A stretch of 64,000 nt of DNA from Leptobrachium leishanense (GCA_009667805.1 CM019065.1:20921822-20985821); one strand, 5' to 3'. Positions 56,101 through 61,996 are shown, counted from the first letter of the stretch. Notes: generated by a model not told the origin, from the letters alone. Made by a program: numbers and translations.

Positions 56101-57861
56101 ACCCACAGCTGTTTTTATATTTCTGCACTGTTTGTGTTTAGTTCTAATTTTCATCTTACTCATTTATGGAGCCCACACATATTATATACCATTTTTCTTT
56201 CCATTCACTGGAATTTCTAAAGATACCATTATCTTCATCATATCGTATAGTTTACTATAATAATTATGAAATATGATGAAAAAAATGGAATAAACTAATT
56301 TTTTCGAACTTTAACCCCCAAAATCTACAACTGCAAAAAAAGATCCCAGCTAAATAATGTCAAAATTTTGTCCTGAAATTAGAAATATCCAATTTTTACC
56401 TGTTTTTGCCTTTTAACCCTTTCATTGCTGAGCCACTTCACCTCTGTGCGATGAGCTCATTCCGACTGTTTTATGCTCATCATGTTTAAACGTGATTTGT
56501 CATATTTTATTATTCCTCCCAGACAATTTTTTTCTTTAAAAAAAATAAAGATATATATTTTTTTAAATATTTATTACACCAAATCTTGTCATGTGTGACA
56601 TCTTTGGCAAGGCCATGATCAAGCCTTTCCATTGATTCCAAACATGAGCCTCTAGCTGCCACGGATCAGGAGATATGGAAGTCCAAATACATGCCTCTCT
56701 TTTTTTTCTACGTTCAGCCGTTGAGGAGGGAGAGGGTTCCAAAGGACCGACCCTCCCTTTTCAAATCCCACCCTGCAGGATCCAGGGGCGCCTGAAAATG
56801 ATGTCAGTTCGTGGCAATTTGGCTATTTAGAAAGCTGGCATGTGTCTATGTCTCCATTTTCAATTTTGGAGGAGCAGTGGGAAGGAGTATTGAGCCCAGG
56901 TTACAGTATTCACCGCAGGGTCCCTGAAAAAGTGCAGGGAAAAGCCACTGAATGGATCCGAAAAATATTCAATAACCCGCTGATAAGATCTGAAAAATTG
57001 GATCTATTAGAAAAGCTGCGAAAAAAAAACTGAAATCTGAAAAAAAGCCAATATCCGCCAGATAAATCTGAAAAGGCCTACACGCCTAAAATGCCTTAAA
57101 ATAAAATATAAGGTCCTATGAATAATAATAAAAAGGTCTGTTATAGAAAACTAAAAAAATGCTATCTTAAAAAAAAATCCAGAAAAATGACTAAAAAAAA
57201 CCTAAAAGAATAAAGAGACTTTTTGCTGCAAATTAAAAGAATAAACAGTTTAATAGATATTGAATAAAAATGGTAAAATTTTTAACATTGCAACCTATGG
57301 TATTCGCTTGATTAAACCTGCCGAATGAAACCACCGAACATCAGGCCATTTCCCTGACATTTCGCTGCTGTTCGGTGTCTCTGAATAGATTAACAAATGC
57401 TTCTCTATGGGGATTTCACTGTCGCTGAACAGGCACCGTATTTCGCTGGCAATTTGCCAATATTTGATGAATTGACAGGTTTTGAAGAGCTGAATGGTTC
57501 GAAATTGTACCGTATGGGGAAATTCACTGTTCGGTGCAATTTTGTGGCCAGTTCGGCTCTCTCTGAATAACCCCTATAGTAACTAAATTCTTTCACATCG
57601 CAAAGTAAAACATAATTTATAGTATAATTATAATCCCCCTTACGTTGTACATTTGATCCTTGGTGGCTTCTCATTGAAGAGGGCCTTTTGATAGACATAT
57701 GCATAATGCATTGGTAGCAGCACTCCTATCATGATATCTCCAGGTTGTGTCATTCCATTGGGCTCCGTGATGGGCAGCCGGCATCGCTGGTACTGAGAGG
57801 AAAATACCTGAATGAGGAGGAACACAATCAGGTGCCAGACTGTCTTATACATAGAAGACAT
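15750..57861 (-). CDS. vmn2r: Vomeronasal type-2 receptor (class C GPCR), six exons, intact
   Basis: This is a chemosensory receptor expected at the plasma membrane of vomeronasal or olfactory neurons, coupling ligand binding in an extracellular Venus-flytrap domain to a 7TM domain. I join exons 57861-57644, 49665-49374, 48441-47611, 40640-40413, 18197-18074 and 16660-15750 (218, 292, 831, 228, 124 and 911 nt). The sum is 2604 nt, or 867 codons plus TAA, with no internal stop and consistent phases (2, 0, 0, 0, 1). Domains in order are a signal peptide (about 1-23), the ligand-binding domain (about 30-515), the cysteine-rich domain (about 524-585) and 7TM (about 590-855). Length and exon pattern match known V2Rs. 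All splice sites are GT-AG except a GC donor after exon 5. Introns of up to 22 kb are filled with transposons. Expression is not shown by sequence. Confidence 0.93.
16661..18073 (-). other. V2R intron 5
   Basis: A GC-AG intron of 1413 bp. It contains the foldback element at 17086-17432 and otherwise AT-rich sequence with no recognised gene. Confidence 0.85.
17086..17432. mobile_element. Foldback MITE in V2R intron 5
   Basis: Outer arms (ATAAGAAAAAAATGGAGGCT and AGCCTCCATTTTTTTCTTAT) and inner arms (TTTTTCAAGGGCAGTAATGA and the ATTACTGCCCTTGAAAA side) make a nearly continuous hairpin of about 347 bp. No coding capacity and no clear duplication. Confidence 0.8.
18074..18197 (-). CDS. vmn2r: V2R exon 5 (cysteine-rich domain), GC splice donor
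   Basis: This exon is too short for a plain ORF search. The acceptor is CCCCTTTAG|GTCCCT. It translates as [15 protein letters not shown], then [17 protein letters not shown] and PQGEISNQT, which is the V2R cysteine-rich domain. The 124-nt length is normal for this exon and leaves phase 1, matching exon 6. The donor is ACAG|GCAGGT, i.e. GC rather than GT. The nearest GT (four bases downstream, CAG|GTTAAT) would give the wrong phase. The CCCEC cluster has Cys where V2Rs usually have Phe. Confidence 0.88.
18198..19209. other. V2R intron 4, 3' portion
   Basis: AT-rich intronic sequence. No coding region or repeat family was recognised. It ends at the hAT copy B target-site duplication. Confidence 0.5.
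20735..20912. repeat. Long palindrome inside hAT copy B
   Basis: Arms containing CCATTTGGCTGATCCCTCCA pair with TGGAGGGATCAGCCAAATGG around an ATATATATTATT centre. It is the counterpart of 12835-13005 in copy A. Confidence 0.88.
20958..20998. repeat. (TA)n microsatellite
   Basis: About 20 TA dinucleotides inside hAT copy B. Confidence 0.97.
21093..21562 (+). mobile_element. L2-like LINE, short 5'-truncated copy
   Basis: It encodes [18 protein letters not shown], ending [20 protein letters not shown]. The 3' UTR contains TTGTACAGCGCTGCGGAATA and an (ATA)n tail. Very close in sequence to the 3' part of the copy at 30763-31652, so both are probably recent. Confidence 0.92.
22209..22393. mobile_element. 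Palindromic MITE (CAGGGTTATTCAGAGA family), full copy
   Basis: Inverted ends CAGGGTTGTTCAGAGAGAG and CCTTGAATAACCCTG. Central arms include GGAAAGTAAGATAAATGGGA. A 3-bp AAT flanks both ends and could be the target duplication. Confidence 0.75.
22555..22971 (+). repeat. 5' LTR of gypsy-1
   Basis: Begins TGTGATGGAACAG and ends GATTAGTAACA (TG...CA). Clearly homologous along its length to 34121-34535, with scattered differences and a small indel near 22915. Confidence 0.95.
22972..22989 (+). promoter_or_regulatory. Primer-binding site of gypsy-1
   Basis: TTGGTTGGCAGCACGGTG directly follows the 5' LTR, where the tRNA primer site is expected. The tRNA was not identified. Confidence 0.55.
22990..23161 (+). 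pseudogene. gypsy-1 leader and gag 5' part
   Basis: A frame with [19 protein letters not shown] resembles the N-terminal region of vertebrate gypsy Gag proteins. It stops at the L1 insertion point, and gag resumes at about 29847. Confidence 0.6.
23214..25423 (+). pseudogene. L1/Tx1-like ORF2 C-terminus (interrupted)
   Basis: The region downstream of the RT domain has [36 protein letters not shown] and the CCHC-like segment [19 protein letters not shown], the conserved L1 ORF2 C-terminal Cys motif. After the hAT insertion it resumes with [18 protein letters not shown] and [11 protein letters not shown], ending at the stop near 25421. There is one frameshift at about 23800. The hAT element plus one 8-bp duplication is 969 bp, a multiple of three, so the frame is the same on both sides. 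Confidence 0.82.
24223..25183. mobile_element. hAT MITE, complete, inside L1 (copy C)
   Basis: Ends TAGGGATGAGCCGAACAGCC and GAACGCTCATCCCTA, with a perfect 8-bp duplication GCTATGAT (24215-24222 and 25184-25191). The 961 bp carry inverted blocks: TCTCCTAAATGTACCGGCGG near both ends, and repeated CTGATTGGGCAAAGTCC in both orientations. No transposase remnant. ORFs across it are mirror artefacts. Confidence 0.95.
25677..26550 (+). mobile_element. Solo LTR (family S), inside L1 3' UTR
   Basis: Begins TGTAACGGTAGCTATATCG and ends GGGGGCTGAGGATGTAACA, with a perfect 5-bp duplication ACTGG (25672-25676 and 26551-26555). The 874 bp contain no internal domain, so it is a recombination-derived solo LTR. 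A relative lies on the minus strand at 35432-39602. Confidence 0.92.
27217..29415 (+). pseudogene. Tc1 transposase, interrupted by LINE and one stop
   Basis: A DDE transposase that cuts and pastes at TA sites. The N-terminal paired-like helix-turn-helix region begins [17 protein letters not shown] (27217) and includes [18 protein letters not shown] and [14 protein letters not shown] at 27415-27417 (probably a CGA-to-TGA change) breaks the frame. After the LINE it resumes RLEFAKQHL..., with catalytic blocks [22 protein letters not shown] and [15 protein letters not shown], and stops at 29413-29415. The DDE residues are therefore all present (WTDE, NDPKH, PIEH). Confidence 0.93.
27604..28768 (-). 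mobile_element. CR1/Rex1-group LINE inside Tc1, 5'-truncated
   Basis: A 5-bp duplication GATTA (27599-27603 and 28769-28773) flanks it. The tail has AGAAACATAGAAAATGTCGG and CCCATCTAGTCTGCCC. The minus-strand ORF has [53 protein letters not shown] and [18 protein letters not shown], then shifts frame. Same subfamily as 7764-8584. Confidence 0.92.
29847..30749 (+). pseudogene. gypsy-1 gag (3' part) with degenerate zinc knuckle
   Basis: Frame fragments read [50 protein letters not shown] and [13 protein letters not shown]. These form the helical SCAN/capsid-like gag core. A zinc knuckle follows at 30522-30563 ([14 protein letters not shown]), in which the His of CX2CX4HX4C is Asn. Stops and frameshifts are present near 30001, 30153 and 30309. 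Confidence 0.85.
30763..31652 (+). mobile_element. L2-like LINE, 5'-truncated, inside gypsy-1
   Basis: The ORF ending at 31431 encodes the RT C-terminus: [63 protein letters not shown]. The 3' UTR has TTGTACAGCGCTGCGGAATA and TTTATAAATTAATAATAATA. The flanking near-duplication is AACACCTCCTGAC (30750-30762) and AACACCACTGAC (31653-31664). Confidence 0.93.
31665..31960 (+). pseudogene. gypsy-1 aspartic protease
   Basis: The active site is [10 protein letters not shown], with Asp-Thr-Gly-Ala at 31705-31716. The later segment is [18 protein letters not shown], a typical second protease motif. A TAG falls after WVLLN (near 31843). Confidence 0.8.
32275..33280 (+). pseudogene. gypsy-1 integrase (upstream of RT)
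   Basis: The HHCC zinc domain covers about 32281-32460 ([21 protein letters not shown]). The catalytic core has Asp at 32545-32547 (VTVDIIGPL), Asp at 32725-32727 (DQGTQF) and Glu at 32833-32835 ([12 protein letters not shown]), which is D,D35E spacing. The C-terminal region reads [32 protein letters not shown]. Stops at about 32428, 32629 and 32722 make it a pseudogene. It lies directly 5' of RT/RNase H, the reverse of ordinary gypsy order. Confidence 0.9.
33284..34037 (+). pseudogene. gypsy-1 RT (3' part) and RNase H
   Basis: The region starts in the RT thumb/connection ([36 protein letters not shown]). The RT fingers and palm with YXDD are absent, so an internal deletion joins integrase to RT. 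RNase H follows: [66 protein letters not shown], stop at 34035. The TDH motif is TNH here, so a catalytic Asp is replaced by Asn. A frameshift lies near 33565. Confidence 0.92.
34108..34120 (+). promoter_or_regulatory. Polypurine tract of gypsy-1
   Basis: AAGGGGGGAACAT lies immediately before the 3' LTR and directly after the RNase H stop. This supports RNase H being the last pol domain. Confidence 0.75.
34121..34535 (+). repeat. 3' LTR of gypsy-1
   Basis: Begins TGTGATGGAATGG and ends CTTGATGTGTAACA. Partner of 22555-22971. Confidence 0.95.
34541..35431 (-). pseudogene. LINE tail plus unidentified transposon-like ORF
   Basis: 34541-34680, read on the minus strand, ends in GGCGCTTTATAAATA preceded by TTAGATTGTAAACTCTTGAG, like an L2-type 3' tail. 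Gypsy-1 inserted into this tail. Upstream on the minus strand, 35096-34654 is open with [17 protein letters not shown] and [19 protein letters not shown]. This helical C-terminus is similar in style to the accessory MYB-like proteins of Harbinger elements, but I cannot identify it firmly. Confidence 0.4.
36520..36860 (-). repeat. Subterminal tandem repeat of copy D, about 142 bp
   Basis: Two to three units contain TATTGTGGAAGAGTGCAGGG and ATCTGGTATAGGCGTCAGTG. Homologous to the 63500-64000 array of the autonomous copy. Confidence 0.85.
36878..38340 (-). pseudogene. hAT transposase remnant in copy D
   Basis: The minus strand carries segments matching the transposase at 61130-62760 and 63340-63467. 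They include the DNGSN block (TGTGATAATGGCAGTAAC, with the catalytic Asp kept), an acidic EEDEEEEEY stretch and the C-terminal [20 protein letters not shown]. The join at about 37012 skips about 0.6 kb present in the autonomous copy, and the BED finger is missing. Frameshifts are also present. Confidence 0.88.
38365..38830 (-). repeat. Subterminal tandem repeat of copy D, about 71 bp
   Basis: Units with AGCTGCTGGCAGTGAGAACA and CAGATTACAACAATTCCCAG, about 71 bp apart from 38610 to 38810, with degenerate units further left. Confidence 0.82.
39603..40412. other. V2R intron 4, 5' portion
   Basis: Starts with the CTTAC duplication of the solo LTR. No gene or repeat family was recognised before the exon 4 donor. 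Confidence 0.5.
40413..40640 (-). CDS. vmn2r: V2R exon 4 (end of ligand-binding domain)
   Basis: The acceptor is TTTTTACAG|CTGCTTC and the donor ACACAG|GTACAG; 228 nt, phase 0 at both ends. It encodes [32 protein letters not shown] and ends [11 protein letters not shown], all characteristic of V2R exon 4. The open frame extends into both introns, so the limits rest on splice consensus and the exon length normal for the family. Confidence 0.93.
40641..42269. other. V2R intron 3, 3' portion
   Basis: Contains (TA)n runs at about 41064-41098 and 41126-41151. A segment at about 41690-41790 (GGAAGTACTTCTGAAATAAC) resembles the right end of the hAT MITE at 46140, so it is probably a relic of the same family. 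No coding region was recognised, and ORFs at 41179-41666 are domain-free. Confidence 0.5.
41064..41151. repeat. Two (TA)n microsatellites
   Basis: Two (TA)n runs separated by GTATGTTTATTATTGCAGAA. Confidence 0.95.
44140..45009 (-). repeat. LTR of a retroelement fragment inside Rex1
   Basis: On the minus strand it runs TGTCACGTTCCATGCTGGC ... GGTGGTACTGCCACCGTGACA, about 870 bp. A purine tract (GGAGGAGGGGATAA) lies immediately upstream at 45010-45023, identifying it as a 3' LTR. The 5' LTR is absent and no duplication was confirmed. Confidence 0.75.
45024..45770 (-). pseudogene. 3' end of retroelement ORF with 30-bp coding repeats
   Basis: The minus-strand frame ends [16 protein letters not shown]...LKGF with a stop at 45096. 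Its N-terminal part is seven tandem copies of a 10-residue unit [10 protein letters not shown] (30-bp repeats, 45570-45770). The rest has [17 protein letters not shown] cannot assign the domain. Its position next to the purine tract suggests the C-terminal end of the last ORF. The upstream boundary with Rex1 is at about 45770. Confidence 0.55.
45570..45770. repeat. 30-bp tandem repeat, about 7 nearly identical copies
   Basis: The unit is AGGACTGGCTGCGCATTGCC + AGACGGAGAC. Copies are almost identical, so expansion is recent. Because the unit is a multiple of three, several frames stay open on both strands. Confidence 0.97.
46238..47610. other. V2R intron 3, 5' portion
   Basis: AT-rich. A stretch from about 46447 (TGTTATGGACAAGAATATG) to 47413 (CATAATTTCTTACA) has LTR-like ends, but I found no matching flanking duplication and no second copy. 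No coding region was recognised. Confidence 0.4.
47611..48441 (-). CDS. vmn2r: V2R exon 3 (main ligand-binding exon)
   Basis: The acceptor is TCAACAG|ATC and the donor GGCAG|GTAAGC; the 831-nt exon is open throughout. It encodes [66 protein letters not shown] and [11 protein letters not shown]. These are the hinge and lobe-2 motifs of V2R N-terminal domains. Phase 0 at both ends. Confidence 0.95.
48442..49373 (-). other. V2R intron 2
   Basis: A 932-bp GT-AG intron, AT-rich, with no recognised insertion. It is the only intron of the gene without an identifiable mobile element. Confidence 0.88.
49374..49665 (-). CDS. vmn2r: V2R exon 2 (ligand-binding domain, lobe 1)
   Basis: The acceptor is TCTACAAG|G and the donor CAG|GTAAGG; 292 nt is the usual size for this V2R exon. 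It encodes [27 protein letters not shown] and [18 protein letters not shown], which are typical Venus-flytrap lobe-1 motifs. The first base completes the split Thr codon of exon 1. Confidence 0.93.
49806..49969 (-). repeat. 3' LTR of gypsy-2
   Basis: Plus-strand ends are TGTCATGAGATCCAAGG and GCTCTAAGCACA. A purine tract (AAAAGGGGGAGA on the minus strand) adjoins at 49970-49981. Confidence 0.8.
50145..51250 (-). pseudogene. gypsy-2 integrase and C-terminal tail
   Basis: Fragments include [19 protein letters not shown] (zinc-domain Cys), [15 protein letters not shown] (second catalytic Asp) and [19 protein letters not shown] (Glu region). The tail ends [18 protein letters not shown] at 50145, as in many gypsy integrases. 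Several frameshifts. Confidence 0.85.
51364..51568 (+). mobile_element. tRNA-derived SINE, copy 1
   Basis: About 205 bp. The head is GCCGGCTGGGTGGAGTAGAG, with a B-box match GGTTCGATCCC (51426-51436). The body contains AGTGTCCTTGGGCAAGACAC, a motif recalling the conserved central domain of vertebrate V-SINEs. The tail is TCCTTCCTGGTAAAATCC and an A-run. A second copy on the other strand lies at 61997-62333. Confidence 0.85.
51569..52355 (-). pseudogene. gypsy-2 RNase H and connection domain
   Basis: Includes [14 protein letters not shown] (RT C-terminus), then [37 protein letters not shown] and [10 protein letters not shown], so RNase H Asp, Glu and Asp are present. It also has [11 protein letters not shown] frameshift lies near 52200. 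Confidence 0.88.
52345..53110 (-). pseudogene. gypsy-2 reverse transcriptase
   Basis: Contains [68 protein letters not shown] (catalytic Asp pair) and [18 protein letters not shown]. Upstream [18 protein letters not shown] is the region before the RT fingers. A deletion after GISSTPL removes part of the palm before the Asp pair. Confidence 0.9.
53355..54135. mobile_element. Palindromic MITE split by Harbinger-like MITE
   Basis: Inverted ends CAGGGTTATTCAGAGAGCGG and CCGCTCTCTTAATAACCCTG (the right end has TTCACCGCTCTCTTAATAAC). The arms share GTCAAAATAGTCAAACCAGA. It is interrupted at 53615-54040. Confidence 0.8.
53615..54040. mobile_element. Harbinger-like MITE, complete
   Basis: Ends GGCTAGGGTCAGACTAACGC and ACTAGTCTGACCCTAGCC, with 3-bp duplication TAA (53612-53614 and 54041-54043), matching the TWA target of Harbinger elements. 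The interior is CG-containing (ACGCATTTTTCGCAGCGACC) and has no coding capacity. Confidence 0.85.
54137..54302. mobile_element. Adjacent partial copy of the palindromic MITE
   Basis: Starts CAGGGTTATTCAGAGAAAGG one base after the previous copy and ends near TTTTCACCGCC, where the hAT fragment begins. Confidence 0.7.
54303..54782 (-). mobile_element. hAT fragment (copy E), one end only
   Basis: Reverse complement of the left end of copies A, B and D. It contains CGCCACTTCACGGGCTGG and GCATATATGCCCTCTTGGAG and ends TTCAGCTCATCCCTA at 54782. The other terminal repeat is missing. Confidence 0.85.
54783..55392 (-). pseudogene. gypsy-2 gag remnant and leader
   Basis: The minus strand reads [37 protein letters not shown] and [10 protein letters not shown], the conserved gag helical region of such elements, with stops. 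TGGTGTCAGAAG, directly adjoining the 5' LTR (55381-55392), is a typical primer-binding site for this group. Confidence 0.8.
55393..55462 (-). repeat. 5' LTR of gypsy-2, internally shortened
   Basis: Shares both ends with 49806-49969 but lacks about 92 bp between CCAAGGAAC and TGCCACTAGAG. Confidence 0.75.
55463..57643. other. V2R intron 1, 5' portion
   Basis: AT-rich sequence without a recognised gene. From about 57300 to 57580 there is a MITE-like stretch with TTCGGTGTCTCTGAATAGAT and TCTCTCTGAATAACCCC in roughly inverted relation. ORFs here are short and domain-free. Confidence 0.45.
57644..57861 (-). CDS. vmn2r: V2R exon 1 (start codon, signal peptide)
   Basis: ATG at 57861 lies in the context CCACCATGT, a good Kozak match. 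It is followed by a hydrophobic leader ([16 protein letters not shown]) and then QRCRLP, with the conserved Cys near residue 27. [12 protein letters not shown] marks the start of the ligand-binding fold. A second ATG three codons downstream is possible, but the first has the better context. The donor is AAC|GTAAGG, and the exon ends in phase 2. The frame runs only four bases into the intron before a stop, supporting the boundary. Confidence 0.9.
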
Positions 57862-58333
57862 GGTGGGTCTAAATCGGGAGAGACGGGTGAAAATAGTATG
57901 GAATTAATTAATTCATCTTGTATCATAAAGGGACTTTATATCACAATCACAAAAATAAAATTGTTTATTCTAGCAAGTGTGAGAATCAAAGCCGTCTGAA
58001 AGCCGCTGGACGATTCATCAATAAATGTGTCACCGTTTTCTGTATGTTGGATTTATATTCTTCAATAAAATAATGGGGATTCCATTGGTTTGCTATGGAT
58101 CTATGTTACTGATTTTTCTGCGTATCTACTGAATGGCCGGATATCATCCAGTCTCTATTACACAGGTTTAAAATACACTTTCACATGAAATAAAAAGGGT
58201 GAATTAAAAATTGAACATCTCCCATAATATAGAAAAGTACAGCGAAACCCCTAAATCTGATGATGTTCAAAGGCATATAAACACCGATCAGGACTCGGAT
58301 CTTTCTCAACCTTGAGATAAACCTCTTCAACAT
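57862..58333. other. V2R 5' flank (putative promoter region)
   Basis: About 470 bp of AT-rich sequence between the start codon and the hAT terminal repeat. No regulatory site can be assigned beyond the weak TATA-like box at 57934. Confidence 0.5.
57934..57941 (-). promoter_or_regulatory. Possible TATA-like box upstream of V2R
   Basis: ATATAAAG on the minus strand, about 73 bp upstream of the start codon. The position is plausible for a core promoter with a short 5' UTR, but this is motif-only evidence in AT-rich DNA. Confidence 0.25.
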
Positions 58334-58789
58334 TAGGGATGAGCTGTTCGGGTTCGGACGGTTCGGTGTTCGACCCGCACTTAGCCTGTTCGGGCGGATC
58401 GCGAACCCCGAACATTTCCGGGTGTTCGCCGCATGTTCGACCACAATGGACCACAATGCATTTTCCCACTGCCTGAAGCGCGTAATTGGCGACAGCCTTG
58501 CACCTGACCACAGGTCTGGTGCAAGACTGGTTGAACACTATGCCAATCACCGCTCAGAGTCCAGATTGGGCAAATTTTGCCCAATCATGGGCTTACAGAG
58601 CTAAGTCCCACAGCACAATATACAAGGTTTCAACGCGCCGATTCTGCACGCATTTCAGAGGAGATTTCAAAGAAGATAGTTGTGTGTGTTGTTACTGCCG
58701 GTCTGCCACGCTACTGGGGGGGTCTGGGGGGTCTCATTTCGACCAAATATCAGGGAATTTAGGTGATATGTGTCTTGTCACTGTGCCAG

Positions 58790-59745
58790 CAAGTTTTTTT
58801 GGGGTTTACAACTTTATTTAAAACATTTGTGAATTGAGGTGATTTTCTGGGTCTTGTCACTGTGCCAGCAAATCTTTTTTGGGCTCACTAATTTCTTTAA
58901 AACACTTGTGAATTAAGGTGATCTGTGTCTCGTCATACAAAAAGTACCACGCTGTATTTTGGGGCTCACTAATTTCTTTAAAACACTTGGGAATTAAGGT
59001 GATCTTCTGTGTCTCGTCACACAGCCAGCAATTTTTTTTGGGGCTCACTAATTTCTTTAAAACACTTGGGAATTAAGGTGATCTGTGTCTCGTCATGCAA
59101 AAAGTACCACGCTGTATTTTGGGGCTCACTAATTTCTTTAAAACACTTGGGAATTAAGGTGATCTTCTGTGTCTCGTCACACAGCCAGCAATTTTTTTTG
59201 GGGCTCACTAATTTCTTTAAAACACTTGGGAATTAAGGTGATCTGTGTCTCGTCATGCAAAAAGTACCACGCTGTATTTTGGGGCTCACTAATTTCTTTA
59301 AAACACTTGTGAATTAAGGTGATCTTCTGTGTCTCGTCACACAGCCAGCAATTTTTTTTGGGGCTCACTAATTTCATTAAAACACTTGGGAATTAAGGTG
59401 ATCTGTGTCTCGTCATACAAAAAGTACCACGCTGTATTTTGGGGCTCACTAATTTATTTAAAACACTTGGGAATTAAGGTGATCTGTGTCTCGTCATACA
59501 AAAAGTACCACGCTGTATTTTGGGGCTCACTAATTTCTTTAAAACACTTGGGAATTAAGGTGATCTGTGTCTCATCATACAAAAAGTACCACGCTGTATT
59601 TTGGGGCTCACTAATTTCTTCAAAACATTTGTGAATTAAGGTGATCTGTGTCTTGTCACACAAACAGTACCACGCATTATTTTGGGGCTCACTAATTTCT
59701 TTAAAACATTTGTGAATTGAGGTGATCTGTCTCTTGTCACTGGCT
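58790..59745 (+). repeat. Subterminal array of copy F, about 81-bp units
   Basis: About 11 units of GGGGCTCACTAATTTCTTTA, AAACACTTGGGAATTAAGGT, GATCTGTGTCTCGTC.... Two alternating variants (one with CAGCCAGCAATTTTTTTTGG, one with AAAAAGTACCACGCTGTATT) form a higher-order dimer on the left. Minus-strand ORFs here are artefacts. Confidence 0.93.
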
Positions 59746-61996
59746 GCCAGCTATCAGTGTGTCTCACTGAGTTATACCAGAGTTATTTAAATATTTATAC
59801 CAGAGTTGAATCAGAGTTCTGTATATATTAATCTATATATCACTTACCATGTCTGAAAGAACAAAAAGGACTGGCAGACACTCCCAGACACAGATAAGAG
59901 GGCAAGCAGCCCCTGTGTCGGGAGGCTGTGCCTCTGGTCGTGCCTCTGGTCGTGGTGGACGTGGTGCATCCTCTGCAGGGGCACGCTTGTCCTTTCTAAC
60001 TGGTGCTGGCTGTCTTCTTAAGCAGCAGCAACATACAGAGGATTTGGTGGATTGGCTAACCAGGCCATCCTCATCCTCCGAGTCCTCTGCCAGCCAGGCT
60101 TCTAGTGCTTTACAGTCCACCTCAGCTGCCAAAGCATCTAATGCAGCCTCCATGTCCACAGCTACTCCTGCCGTAGCCTCGCTATCACACACGGAGGAGT
60201 CAGCTGAATTGTTTGACTACAATGAGAGTGACATGCTGCTTGAGGATGCGCAGCAAGTACAGTGCTCTGATTCAATTTCTGAGGTTGAGCAAGGGAGTAT
60301 AATCAACCTAGAGGAAGGGGGTGCCAGTGATGACACACAAATAACTGGCACTCATGTTGCCCCAGCAGCTGCAGCATACTGCCAAGTTGGCTCCAGTGAT
60401 GAGGAGATAGGGGGTGAAGATGACATTGATGATGATGAGGTCACTGACTCCACCTGGGTGCCAGATCGAACAGAGGAATCAAGTGAGGAGGAGGGGGAGG
60501 AGGAGGAGGCACAGCAAACACGAGGCACAACATCCTGTGTGACCAACCGTAGCAATAGCCAGTCCAAGGCATTACATGTCAGAGCTGCTCCGGTGCAGAG
60601 CGCTGTTGTCTCAAAGAACACATGCAGGAACTCTGTTGTCTGGGAGTTCTTTAAGAAATGTGCAGCAGACCCCATCGTTGCTATTTGTAATCTATGTCAG
60701 AGGAGGCTGAAGCGTGGGATAAACACCGGACGCTTGGGTACCACGTGCTTGAGACGACATATGAACAAGTGCCACACATCCCTTGGGGCAAAACTTTGCG
60801 TAGGTCCTCCTCCTCCTCATCTTTCTCTACCCACACTGTATGTCCTGCCATGCAATTGCCTACAACCTCCACCGACAGGGATGATGCTACCTTAATGGAT
60901 GTACCAGCAGGTCCTTCCTCACAATGTGACATCATCCCAGTAGCTGAAGATTTACGCAGTCAGATTACGTTGCCGCAGCTGCTGCAGTGAAATAAAAAAT
61001 ATAATCCCAACCATCCCCAAGCACAGCGTCTAAATGCCAGTTTAGCAAAATTACTCGCATTGCAGCTGCTGCCTTTCCAGCTGGTGGACTCTGCTCCCTT
61101 CTGTGAATTTGCTGAATGCGCTGTACCACATTGGCAGGTTCCAAAACGCCATTACTTTTCACGCATGGCCATTCCAGCACTATACCAGCAGGTGAAAGAC
61201 AATGTTATCCAGTCATTGGGAAAGGCAGTCAGCAGCAAGGTGCATGTCACTTTAGACACATGGTCCAGCAAGCATGGACAGGGTTGTTACCTTTCCTTCA
61301 CGGCACATTGGGTAACTCTGATTGCAGCTGGGAGGGATCCAAGACGGGGCTCTGTGCTGGAGCTTGTTCATCCACCACGCCTCCAGAAAGCTGCTTGTAT
61401 GAGGTCTGTCTGCTCCACCACCACCACCTATTCCTCCTCCTCCTCCTCTGTCTCTGGCGAAGTGGCAGTTAAACCCACGCCTGACAGGGTCTATGCAATG
61501 GCTCAAGCAAAAAGATGACATACTGTGCTTGAGCTGGTTTGTTTAGGGGACAGGAGCCACACCGGGTCAGAAATTTTGTCAGCTCTGCAGGGGCAGGTGC
61601 AGAGATCGTTTACACCACGCCAGCTTGAGCTGGGAATGATCATCTGCAATAATGGCAGCAACCTTCTCTCCGCCCGACGCAAGGGTAAATTGGCGCATGT
61701 ACCATGCCCAGCACACGTCCTAAATCTGGTGGTACAGCGTTTCCTAACCAAGTACCCAGGGCTGCCAGAGCTTCTCATCCAGGCAAGAAAAGTCTGCAGC
61801 CACTTCAGACGGTCATTCCCAGCAAGCGTTCGCCTGGCAGGAATTCAAAGAGAATTCCACCTTCCAACAAACCGTCTGATCTGTGACATGCCCACCAGGT
61901 GGAACTCGACATTAGCAATGCTGCAGGGTCTGCACAAGCAGCAGAGGGCCATCAACGAGTACCTGTGTGAGTAAGGCACAAGGACAAATTCAGGGG

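Noticed and set aside
58790..59745. Regularly spaced repeats that could suggest CRISPR
   Set aside because: Units are contiguous tandem copies without unique spacers, inside a eukaryotic hAT element. The same holds for the other arrays.
59849..60895. 348-codon Ser/acidic ORF with BED finger as a possible domesticated host gene
   Set aside because: It lies between hAT terminal and subterminal repeats, continues after a frameshift into the rest of a hAT transposase, and carries stops and a SINE. It is a decayed transposon gene.
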